The notes under the pieces were generated by a model. The model was not told the origin of the DNA. It searched no databases and worked only from the letters and a program-made list of their open reading frames with translations. Shown one piece after another: positions 12,547-22,964 of a stretch of DNA of 64,000 nucleotides (position 1 is its first letter; every line of letters starts with the position of its first letter). Both the position numbers and the translations under genes were made by a program. Origin of the DNA: Paramecium tetraurelia (taxonomy: Eukaryota > Ciliophora > Oligohymenophorea > Peniculida > Parameciidae); contig NW_001799510.1 in assembly GCF_000165425.1 (NCBI RefSeq), forward strand, positions 219,459 through 283,458, in the 5' to 3' direction.

Positions 12547-13438
12547 TCAAACTTTAGAATTAAGTCTATGAAGCCGTATAATTTATTAATCTAATTAAAG
12601 TGTGCTACTTCTCTCATCCGATACAAGAATTTATATTATTTGAAGAGTCTTCTTTATTTTCTCTGTTATTTTTTCATCTTGCTATTAATCAACGACTGCT
12701 TTATTCAAATAATTCAGTGAATATCTTAGAAAATCTTATGAAAGAGTAAATTTGCTATGGAATATTTTTTAAAATTCCTCCTCTTTCAACAATATAGGAT
12801 ATTTATTCTTTATCTCCCTTTCTAATTCAAAATAATCATTTTGGCAACTAACAAATATTACTTTTTTCTACTATTTAGATTATTCCTCTAAATAAGCCAA
12901 ATAGTAAATGTTCACAAGCTTTAGATAAATAAAAGCTAACTTAATCTCTTTCCCATTTAGAATTAATTAATATACTTTATAAAAATAATTAACCAAATCT
13001 AACAAAGAAATAGTTTTATTATTTGAACTAGTATTATTAGGATTAGGATTGTTGTTTGTATTATTCTTATTATTATTATTAGTATTAATATTATTATTAT
13101 TGTTGTTGTTATTAATCAGATTAATTTATGATGGATATTAAGGAGTTTTTAACGGAAATTTCTTTACATCAGAGTTTTAAGTATTTTACTACTAATTTTA
13201 TTATGATGGAATATAATTAACTTATGATGTTATATTCCTTTAATTAATATTATTTAGTTATTGCAATAGTTTTTTCCTCTTAGCACTTGAATTGCTATTT
13301 TTAGTACTTCTTCTATGTTCATCTTATGAATTGTTGTCTCTTGTATTTTTTTAGTTATCAGGAGTAGATTGAATATCCTAAATAGGAGTTTAATTTGATT
13401 ATGAATTAGAATTAATATTGCTATCATTATTATTGGTC

Positions 13439-13480
<42 letters not shown>

Positions 13481-14526
13481 GGTATTTAAACGATTGTTTC
13501 TTTTTCATCCTAGTTTAATAGTTCTTGTTTTATTTTAATTTGATTTTCATTTAATTTTATCTATTCATCAACATTTCTTGGTTCAAGTAAAGAAACAGTG
13601 TCACCGGCTGTAAATCTTTGATTTGGATCTATTCTAATTAAGTATTAGATTAAGGCTTAAATCTTCTTAGAAACCCCAGTGTTTGGAAAAGCTAATTTAC
13701 CATGTTCTTTAAACTTTAATAATGTATTTTTCAATATATCATTGTTGTCAGAATAAAATGGAGATAATCCATAGACCATCTCATATAAAACACAACCTAA
13801 AGACCACATATCTGCTTAGCAATTTATCTCATTATCGAAGAGAACTTCTGGTGCCATATATAGAGGAGTGCCTATTATAAACGTTTATTAAGCCTAATCT
13901 ATTTTCTATGCAAATCCAAAGTCTGCTAAAACACATCTATCTGATAGTAATATGTTTGCAGATTTTATATCTCCATGCACTAGTGATATTTGAATGCACA
14001 CTTACTTATATTATGCTAATGAATATTTTGTAAAGCCTTTGCAATTTGTAGAGTATATTGTAGTGCCTCTTCTTCTGAAATTAGAGATCGTTATAATTTT
14101 TGTAAAAGATCACCTATCAATTTATAGAGATTTATTACCTTTGTTGCAAAATTCAGTCACTAAAAATGCAGTTTTATTGTTTTGATTATGATATAACAGT
14201 TTAAGTATGTGAGGAGAATCCAAAAGTTTAAGAGTGTTGATTTCGTTTTCAATCATGTAACTTTGAATTGGGTTGTTAGGTTGGATCGTTATCACTTTAA
14301 CCGCCACTACTTTGTTTGGCTTATTCTACTCATATCCTTTATACACAACAGAATATTATCCTTTTCCAATAATTTAGGAGCAATCAAATACATAAGGACC
14401 AGTCTAATTAATATTAGTTCTTACAGACATTAAAAGAGACTACTTACGTGGAAGATGTAAGTTTACTTGAGTAGGAGGAGATTTCACTCTTTCTTATGGA
14501 CTTAAAAATCTAGCACGTCTTATCAT
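12547..14526 (-). CDS. Ser/Thr protein kinase, ULK/ATG1-like, with poly-Q linker
   Basis: 642 residues; introns at 14114-14138 and 13980-14005. Kinase features in order: glycine loop IGKGQYSVVYKG, VAVKVI lysine, catalytic loop HGDIKSANILL (HGD instead of the usual HRD), DFGFA, and an activation segment ending in GTPLYMAPEVL. Hydrophobic-start layout and sequence flavour suggest the ULK/ATG1 group. After the kinase domain come a poly-Q/N linker encoded mainly by TAA, and an alpha-helical C-terminal domain of about 180 residues that could be the equivalent of the ATG1 tMIT region; that is inference. It shares a 340-bp divergent promoter with methyltransferase A. Confidence 0.82.
13438..13479 (-). 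repeat. TAA trinucleotide repeat encoding poly-Q
   Basis: Thirteen TAA codons plus one TAG in frame on the minus strand encode 14 glutamines within the kinase linker. In the standard code this would be a wall of stop codons. Confidence 0.95.
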
Positions 14527-14866
14527 GAATTATTATTAAATTAATATAATTATCGAAAATTTGAATTCACTTCTCCTATGCAAAATTCAGTTATTTATGC
14601 TCGTGTTACAAATTAAATTTTAATAAATTTATTCAATTCCAGTTCATAATTTTGGATATATTCTATTATAAAAAAGTCGAGATTTACTCAGTACTTTTAT
14701 GTTTTCCGATAAATCACATTTGTATTACAAAAATCTTAATTTGTTTTATTCTTGATTAATAAGTTCATATTTTATGAAAAATTAAATTAATAGTAAAATA
14801 ATTTAAGCGGATTCATTATTTCTATATAAATATTTTGCTTTTTCTATTAAATATCTTTAACAATTT
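14527..14866. promoter_or_regulatory. divergent promoter region
   Basis: 340 bp between the start of the kinase gene (minus) and the start of methyltransferase A (plus). AT-rich with no open frame of note; it must hold both promoters. No specific motif recognised. Confidence 0.4.
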
Positions 14867-15812
14867 ATGAATCAACCTCAAGTTTGGGATGCATATAGTA
14901 AAAGTTATCATAATATTGAAAAAAATCCAGCAGGATTTCAATTTTCTTTGCTCAACATGTTGAGATTGAATGAAGCAGATGAGTAAACCATATTATAATA
15001 AACAAGAATTCTCGATGCTGGTTGTGCTGGAGGACATTTGCATTAATATATTTTATAGTAAAGAAAACAAAAATGCAGATTAACAGCATTTGACTTTTCT
15101 CTTGAAATGACGAAAATTGCAGCAGCTAGAATGATAAAATATTTTAATAATCCTTTACATGGTTAAATTGAAGATATTAGTCCATAAGAAATTGAAAATG
15201 CAGATATAAGTATTTTTGAGACTCATCATATAGATTGCCCATTATTAGAAAAAAACAACTATAAAATCTTTTAAGGAGATGTGTAATCATTGCCATAATT
15301 GAATGAAAATTAATTTGATATTTATATTTCAAATTTAGTATTACAATTAGTGGGAAATAAAGATTAAGCTGTTTAGGAGGCCTTTAGAATTATAAAGCCC
15401 GGAGGTAAAATAGGAATTGTGATTCCTGTTGTATAAGGCAATGCTCCAATGTTATCCTTATAGTAATGCTTTATAAAAGCTGGTTTAATACCAAATAATG
15501 CATATAAACCTACTGAATTAGAAAATCGAGAAGGATTAATAAATTTTATGAATAAACATGGTTTTAAGGATATAAGTAATAATATAATAATTCATTTAAA
15601 TAGTATGTTGGAATCAAACAATTCCGTTTGATCTTTTAGATATTGATAATAATTACATTTTCCCATAATTTAGAGAAATTCTAGAAAAAGCTCCAAAAGA
15701 ACAAGTGGATTAATTCTATGCATTATTTAAATAAGAAATATAAAATAGATTGACTTAAAATCTTCCATTTACAGTTGAAGCATTGTCTTTGATAGCAAAA
15801 AAACCATTATGA
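14867..15812 (+). CDS. class I SAM-dependent methyltransferase (copy A)
   Basis: 297 residues, starting MNQPQVWDAYSKSYHN. SAM-binding motif I is ILDAGCAGGHLH; AFDFSLEM and FQGDVQSLPQ follow, then RIIKPGGKIGIVIP. The intron at 15576-15603 (28 nt) matches the second intron of copy B. A further 24-nt GT..AG stretch at 14983-15006 contains no TGA and keeps the frame, so it would be translated if unspliced. Comparison with copy B, which has a proper intron at exactly this spot, says it is an intron. UbiE/COQ5-like fold; substrate unknown. Similarity to copy B runs about 40 bp past the stop. Confidence 0.88.
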
Positions 15813-16033
15813 TTCATTCATCATATCATTTATTATAAATATTAATTATTTTTATAACTAAAGGACAAAATAATCAAATATCATCCTTTAATTTGTTGAT
15901 AACTCCAGATTATAAGGTTTACAAAGTATGTTAATTGTTTGATATTACATATCAATGTTTTGGCTTTGGCAATTATTCCTAGGAGATTTTACTTTAGATT
16001 TCATTAATATTTTTACCTGAATATTACTATTAA

Positions 16034-16570
16034 ATGTAATAAACCAAAAAATATTATAAACCCAGATAATAAAAAATATAAATATTTGGAAATGAAAAGT
16101 TATCCTCGGTATCCTGGTTAGATTAACCTATCATGATTGTGTTTTCTTTGAATCAAAAATAGCTCCATTTTATCTAGATTAATGCAATATACCAACTTAA
16201 AGAATTAGTTTCCTAAAATCGAGTATTGGCTATGTTGGAATACACCTAAAAGACATTTTTATTCATTGTCTAAATATTTAGGGTTTAGGGGAAGATTAAA
16301 AAATTGGGTAATCCATTGAATGAAATTTTAATTTTTGGAATCTTATCAACAAACTCTGGTTTTGAAAATAGACACATTAATCTCTTATTGTCAATTGAGC
16401 AGAACTTAGATGTAATAGAATAGTTTACCAAGCTTTAATGGTTTTTTATTTAAGATATTATCTATTTAATGACATCTTAAGTAAAATAATTGTATTTAGT
16501 TGTTAAATCAAATTTAATAAATTCATTATCCTCTTTCTTAAGAAATTAAATATCTTTAAATTACTATTGA
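16034..16570 (+). CDS. hypothetical protein
   Basis: 178 residues from ATG to TGA without introns (MQQTKKYYKPRQQK...). The product is moderately hydrophobic with recurrent leucine and isoleucine (FVQIFRVQG, EILIFGILSTNSGFENRHIN) but without an obvious long transmembrane helix. The next plus-strand frame downstream also looks coding for a while, so this may be the first part of a longer, now broken gene. No family recognised. Confidence 0.45.
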
Positions 16571-17453
16571 TATTATTTTTTTCATCGACCGTGAGCTTAA
16601 TTTTAATAAGCTATCGATTTTTAGAGTTAATAGCTGACTAATAAAATATATTTTATTTTTTAAGAGATTCTTTTAGTTTTGTTAAACTCAATGATATTAC
16701 TGATTAGAAATATCAAAGGATTGAAAAAATCTAAAATTTATCTAATGAATTTTGATATAACATCATATTCTTATTTTATATCATAAATAAGTATTCTTTT
16801 TTAGATATGATGCATTTATTTGAGTTTTACAATGCCATTGTTTGAAAATTCGAAAGCATCTGCCAACCATCTGTTTCTTTAAAATCGAATTATTAAATAG
16901 ATGCTAGACAATTAATACATAAACATAAATTGTTATTTGTTAAATTTTTGGAATATATCCAAGAATAAGAATCATAATCAACTCACTTGACTTAAACAAC
17001 CAGAAATATACCCTACCTTCGAATGAAAACAAAAATTATAGTAATATTTTATTGATATTGTAAATTATTATTTAATAGTCTGAACCAGAAATTTTTAAAG
17101 AACCTATGAAACTATATACATATTAATAATTAAAGAGTAAAGATTTATTTATTCTGCATTGATTAATGTGGCTGATAAGAATAAAAACATTGATAAAGTT
17201 AAGAATAATTGATTAAATTATAAAAGATTAAGTGGTTGTAAGCAGGAAAAGAAGATGAATACAATGTATTAAATAAAATTTAAAGAACATATTTTGGCCA
17301 ATTTTGAAATAAATTTTGATGAGCAAATGATTTGTGATTAATTCAAAAAAGACATGGATAATTGTTAAAGTATATTGTAATATAGGTATAAATAATTTCG
17401 ATAATTCTTGATAAATAAAAATAAATACATAAACCATTTACAGGTTCGAGCAA
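16571..17453 (+). pseudogene. decayed coding sequence
   Basis: Several coding-like plus-strand blocks sit in different frames, separated by TGA codons that short introns do not remove: one ending in DITDQKYQRIEKIQNLSNEF near 16756, one with LIHKHKLLFVKFLEYIQEQE near 16930, and one with FEINFDEQMICDQFKKDMD near 17330. This is how a dead gene looks under this code. I cannot name the parent gene; it may have been continuous with 16034-16570. Confidence 0.3.
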
Positions 17454-17927
17454 TCATTGGATCTCGGTAATATCTTTGATTAGGCAAACTTCTTTTTTGA
17501 GACAGTTTGGTTCTACTCTCCCATCTTATATTTATAAATCAATTATTGACTTTTTTGACAAATCGAAGTTAGAACTAATAATTTTCTTTGGTTTCGAGTG
17601 TTGTTCTTCTCTTAATTGGAAGAAATCTTAAACGTTTCCTGATAACCTTTTTCCTCAAGCCTGGATACCTATGTCGTTTTATCTTACTTTAGCTTGTATA
17701 ATTTTTCTCTTCCTTTTGATGTAATATATGGAAAGAGTCCAGCATTACTCTATCAATCATCTTCACTCTAATAATATTTATCTTAACAAATACACCCTCA
17801 AAGGCGTGATTGAAAAAACCCATTATTTATTGATATCCTTTAATTATTTCATGTTTTAGTTACAAATCATAAAGCGTTTCTTCCCTAAATCAATCAAACA
17901 GGCTAGAGAATCAAACGATTATAGCAT
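17454..17927 (-). CDS. basic hypothetical protein, gene model unresolved
   Basis: The minus strand from ATG 17927 (after a 32-nt intron at about 17884-17915) reads a polar, basic protein: SEETLYDLQLKHEIIKGY, then RHRYPGLRKKVIRKRLRF and PIKRRTTLETKENY. A TGA near 17540 must be removed by an intron whose acceptor is ambiguous, and the 3' end is therefore uncertain (17454 is one candidate stop). The opposite strand is also open, but its translation is F/L/I-rich, the usual look of an antisense frame. Confidence 0.35.
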
Positions 17928-18086
17928 TTATCAATTTAGGGTAAAGTTATACTTACTACCTTAATTTCAATCATCTTAAATATTAAGAGCGTGACCTTCT
18001 TTGAATATCAAAACATCAGATAGCATTTTTATTTAAAGAATAAATTTAAAATAAAGTGATAGAAATTCAATATTATTTTATAAAAA

Positions 18087-21000
18087 ATGAATTTCACTCA
18101 TAAGAATTAAAAAGATTTGTGTGAGGTTTTAGCATCATTAAAGGATTTTGATGAGTTAATTTTTAGCGTGATATTTGAAATATTAAAAAAGTGGAAAATA
18201 AAAGACTGTTTAGAATTTCTCTCATAAGTTGAAAATCAAAGTCACCTCTAATAATGTATTTTACAAGAAGAAAATTTATCGAATGATGGGAATGAATATC
18301 AGTTAAATATTGCAAACAATATAATTCAAAGAATTACTGATGTTATCAAAAAATAATAGATCATGATTTTAATAATTGTAATTACTCCTAAGAAGAATAC
18401 AGAACAATGAGAAAAGACCTTATTTAATAAATATCCAAGGATAAGAAGATTATTGAATTCTTAAAATTTCTAGTTCACCTTACAAGTTTAGATGATAGAT
18501 TAATATAATGTGGTTCAAATTCACTTAATTTGTTGGTGGAAATGAAGGTTGATTTAAGGGGCATATGTTTTGAAAATATTAAGATTAAGGATACATCTTT
18601 GATTAATGCTAATTTTGTAAATTGTAACTTGAGCGGATCTTAATTCGAAAATATAGATGCAAGCGGAATGAATTTAAATAGAACAAAATTATTTAATTGT
18701 AAATGGAAGAACATAAAAATGCCTGAGCTGAATTAGTTTGAAGGTCTTAGTAACTATGCTAATTCAGCCTGTATCTCTCCTGATAGTACTACAATAGTAA
18801 CTGGTTACTAAAATGGGTCCATTCGTTTATGGGATATTAAGACAGGATAATAAAAAGCAAAATTAAACAGTCATGCTAGTGGTATAAGTTCATTCTGCTT
18901 CTCTCCTTATGGAACTCTATTGGCATCAAGTAGTCAGTATGAGTGTATCCGAGTATGGTGTATGAAGACAAGAAAGATCGTACTAAAATTATAAGGATAT
19001 AATCCACTTGGAATTTCCATATGCTTTTGTGAAAATGGCACTTTATTAGGATCAGGTGGAGATACATCTATTCTTTTATGGAGCGCTAAGACAGGAAGAT
19101 TAAGAGCCAAATTAAATGGCCATACAAGTAGGGTCAATTCAGTATGCTTCTCACCTGATAATATTACATTAGCATCTGGCAGCACAGATCATTCTATCCG
19201 TTTATGGGATGTTACGACAGGATAATAAAAAGCGAAATTAGATGGTCATAATGATAGTGTCTATTCAATATGTTTTTCACCTCATGGCTCTACATTTGCA
19301 TCTGGTAGCGGAGATTGCTCAATTCGTTTATGGGATGTCAAGACAGTTTCATTAATAGCAACAATAAATGGTCATAGTAATTAGGTCCTTTCAGTGTGCT
19401 TCTCACCTGATGGTATTACATTAGCATCAGGCAGTGCAGATCATTTTATCTGCCTATGGAATATTAAAACAGGATAATAAAATGCCAAATTAGATGGTCA
19501 TACTAGTGGGGTTTCTTCGGTCTGTTTCTCTCATGATGGTACTATATTAGCATCTGGTAGTTCAGACGAGTCTATCCGTTTATGGGATGTTAAGACATGC
19601 CAATAAGCAGCAAAATAGGATGGCCATAGTGATAGTGTAAATTCAATCTGCTTCTCACCAGACGGCTCTACCTTTGCATCCGGTAGTTCAGATTCTTCTA
19701 TCTGTTTATGGGATATTGACACAGGGAAATAAAAAGCAAAATTAAGTGGTCATACTAATTGTGTTAATTCAGTTTGTTTCTCTCCTGATGGTAGTACATT
19801 AGCGTCTGGTAGTAATGATGATTTCATAAGTTTATGGGATATTAAAACAGGATAATAAAAGGCCAAATTAATTGGTCACACTAATTTTATCAAATCAGTA
19901 TGTTTCTCTCCTGATGGTACTATAATAGCATCCGGTAGTGGAGATTGCTCTATTCGTTTATGGGATGTTAAGACAGGATGTTAAAAAGCCAAACTAGATG
20001 GCCACATAATGTGTGTCAATTCATTATACTTTTCTCCTTATGGCTTTAAATTAGTATCTGGTAGTGCAGATGGTTCTATCCGTTTATGGGATGTTAAGAC
20101 AGAATGCTAAAAAGTCATTTTAGAAAATGTTGGGATTTGTGTCCATTCAGTATGTTACTCGCCTTAAGGTACTACATTTGCATCTGGTAGTGAAGATAGC
20201 TTTATTCGTTTATGGAATGCTAAGACAGGATAATTGAATGCCAAACTATACGGTCATAGGATGAGTGTCTATACAGTATATTTTTCTCTTGATGGCTTTG
20301 TATTAGTATCTGGTAGTGCAGATTATTCTATTCGTTTATGGAACGTTGGAACTCAAAGTCTAATCGCCAGACTAGATGGTCATAGTAATTGCGTCAATTC
20401 AGTATGTTTCTCTCCATATGTTAATATATTTGCAACTTGTAGTAAAGATAACTCTATCCGTTTATATTAATATAGGATTAAAAAATTAAAAAAAATATTG
20501 ACTTAGAACGATGAGACTATCCGATCAGTGTGTCTTTCTCCTGATGGTATTACTTTAGCATTTGGTAGTCTTGATTGTTCGATTCGCTTATGTGATATTA
20601 CTGGAAAATAAAAAGCACAATTCAATGGTCATACTTGGATTGTTGCTTCATTATGTTTTTCTCCTAATGGTACTACGTTAGCATCTGGTAGTTGGGATAA
20701 GACTATCCGTTTATGGGATTTGTTGTAAGGATTAGAAAAAGCGAAATTAGATGGCCATAGCGATTATGTATCTTCAGTCTGCTTCTCCCAAGATGGTAAT
20801 ACTTTAGCTTCTGGTAGTTACGATAAGTCGATCCGTTTATGGAATGTTAAGGCAAGGCAATAAAAAGCAATCCTATTTGGTCATTAAGATGCAGTTTAAT
20901 CAGTATGTTTCCTTTCAGATGGAATTACATTAGTGTCTGGTAGCACTGATCACACTATTCGTTTATGGGATGTTAAGACAGGGCAATAAAATAAATAGTT

Positions 21001-21904
21001 AAATGGTCATGATGATTCTGTCCAATCAGTGTGTCTCTCTCCTGATGGTTCTATTTTAGCATCTGGCGGTGGAGATTATACTATCTGTTTATGGGATGTA
21101 TAGAGAGGGCAATAAAAAGCTAAGTTAAATGGTCATAACAATTGTGTCAATTAAGTATGTTTCTCTCCTGATGCTAATACATTAGCATCATGTAGCTACG
21201 ATGCAACTATCCGTTTATGGGATGTTAAGACAGGCCAATAAAAAGCAAAATTAAATTGTTATTTTCATTGTGTCTATTCAGTATGCTTCCTTTCTGATGG
21301 TTTTAAATTAGCATCTGGTGGTAATAAAGACAATATTTATATTTTGGATATTAAGACAGCTATATTGGATAGTAAATATAAAAATACCTTAAAATAGATT
21401 AAAAAATCACTTTTAAAGAATTAATAATTAAATAAACGTATTTATTTTCAATCTATATAGCTCTCTTTAAAAATGCATTACTTGTAATATCAAAAAATCC
21501 TTGTTTAGAAGCATAAGGTGCTTTAATCTTTAAAGGAGAATTTTTCAATCATTAAGGAGTAGATTTAAGATCATTGTTCAAATATAAAGGGAGTTTAAAT
21601 TTTGATAATTGAATAGAGTTATAATAGAAAGAAAATTGATTATATCAAAGTATATTGTAATTTAAAATATCATTTTTAAATAATTTTTTTTGCTTTCGAA
21701 AATGAATTAATTAATAAAATATTTTATAATATCTTTTGTAATTTGCTTTCTATCTACTCAAAAATAAATCTAAAAGTAAATCATTAAATTTTCATCAATC
21801 GTAAGCATCTTATTATCTAAGTTTCATTATCAACAAAGTCGATCCATTAGAGAGGCTTTGATTTTCTTGAGCTATATATTATCACATTGTTTCCTGACAA
21901 CTGA
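18087..21904 (+). CDS. giant WD40-repeat protein, 21 blades, pentapeptide-like N-terminal region
   Basis: One frame from about 18340 to the TGA at 21902 encodes a region with pentapeptide-like repeats ([28 protein letters not shown]), then 21 consecutive WD40 blades of about 42 residues (typical blade [15 protein letters not shown]...[18 protein letters not shown]), and about 180 residues of C-terminal sequence. Twenty-one blades equal three seven-bladed propellers. The blades are also alike at DNA level, pointing to tandem expansion. Blade 14 is degenerate (Trp lost: RLYQYR). The 5' part (ATG 18087) lies in another frame; a missing A in the A6 run at 18348-18353 would join them (1272 residues). 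A shorter start at ATG 18407 is the alternative. Scaffold function is inferred. Confidence 0.8.
18745..21366 (+). repeat. tandem 126-bp DNA repeats (WD40 blades)
   Basis: About 21 units of roughly 126 bp with strongly recurring words such as cgtttatgggatgttaag and gcatctggtagt. The high nucleotide similarity between units is more than protein constraint alone would need. Confidence 0.85.
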
Positions 21905-22628
21905 ATATGCATAAGAGAATGTGATGTTATCAATAACTCAAATATAAATCTTGTATGCTTCATAGGAAAAGATATTTGATTATATAAATCTTTGAATGTT
22001 TTGAAGAAGTGCTGATTAGAATATCATCTTAAAAATTGAATAGTATTAATATTCAAAACAGATTTTACTTTTTTTATCGACGTTTCATATATTGTTGAAA
22101 AGTGTATTTATTATAGAAAAATAAGACGAAATTGACCAACCTTTGAAACAATATCAGATGATAAACACTGTAACAATTTAGAAGATTTACTTTTATTGTT
22201 GTTATTAACATCTTGAAGGGGGCTGGGTTTGTTATTTACGATGAAGAAGCAAATAAAGCAGCTGTATGGTGAAATTTAACTGATAGAACAAATAAATGTA
22301 CATTTATTCAAGGTACAAAGGGTGTCACTTTGATGTTTCTTGTAAAATTGATGAAATCTTTATCATGGCTCAATTTTACATATGGAAATTTCCGCTTCAG
22401 GCGTATTTGAGGATTTATTTTAACTTAAATTAGAATAATTATTGTAAAGTTTGTTTCCTTCATGGAATTTAACTTTGTCAACAAAAATAAAGACAAAGTT
22501 AGTAAACTAAATGATCTTAAAAGTATAATTCATTCGAAAAATACATTTTTTACTCAGAGATACCTTTTATGAATTGGAAGAACATAGTTTTTTAGCATGT
22601 TTAATTTGATTTTATTATAAATTTTAAA
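21905..22628. other. no confident gene; possible gene remnant
   Basis: Around 22200-22430 the plus strand reads GAGFVIYDEEANKAAVW, TGA, then NLTDRTNKCTFIQGTKG in the same frame, which looks like protein broken by a stop. Other frames are equally interrupted. I treat this stretch as a gene remnant of unknown origin. Confidence 0.3.
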
Positions 22629-22964
22629 ATGCAAAAATATCTTACTTCAAATGAGAATGAAAAATAAGAATTTGGTTAATTTAAAATTTAAGCTTTACTA
22701 TCTTTTTAATTTGTAAATGTTTTTGTATAGAATGCTTTTAAAGCATCTAAAGGAAAAGAAAATAATGATAAATTTCAATTTTATATGAAAAAAACAAAGT
22801 AAGAAATTTCATTTGAAAAAAGCAATTTTTATAAAATTTTAGCATTGAGGAATACTATAAAATACGTTATATATGCTATATATATGCAAATAAAGAATAT
22901 TCAGAAGAAATTGATAAAAAGATAAATATAATTAATATAGATTAGGTTGTTCTTCATTTATTGA
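22629..22964 (+). CDS. small hypothetical protein
   Basis: 111 residues, MQKYLTSNENEK start, a central basic part (FKASKGKENNDKFQFYMKKT) and a lysine/isoleucine-rich tail. The last codons overlap the end of the convergent CDPK gene by 11 nt. An 18-nt GT..TAG segment at 22713-22730 could be a frame-preserving intron. No family recognised; coding status is moderate at best. Confidence 0.35.

Noticed and set aside
13254-13508. Standard-code open frame with a run of asparagines
   Set aside because: It is a shifted reading of the TAA repeat. In the ciliate code the kinase frame runs through it as poly-Q with correct domain order on both sides.
17228-17437. Minus-strand hydrophobic frame that looks like a membrane protein
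   Set aside because: The F/I/L-rich composition is what the antisense of a Q/K/N-rich coding strand gives. The plus strand reads a polar protein here.
18745-21366. Regular 126-bp repeat as a possible satellite or CRISPR-like array
   Set aside because: The periodicity is the WD40 blade; the reading frame is preserved through all units and there are no spacers.
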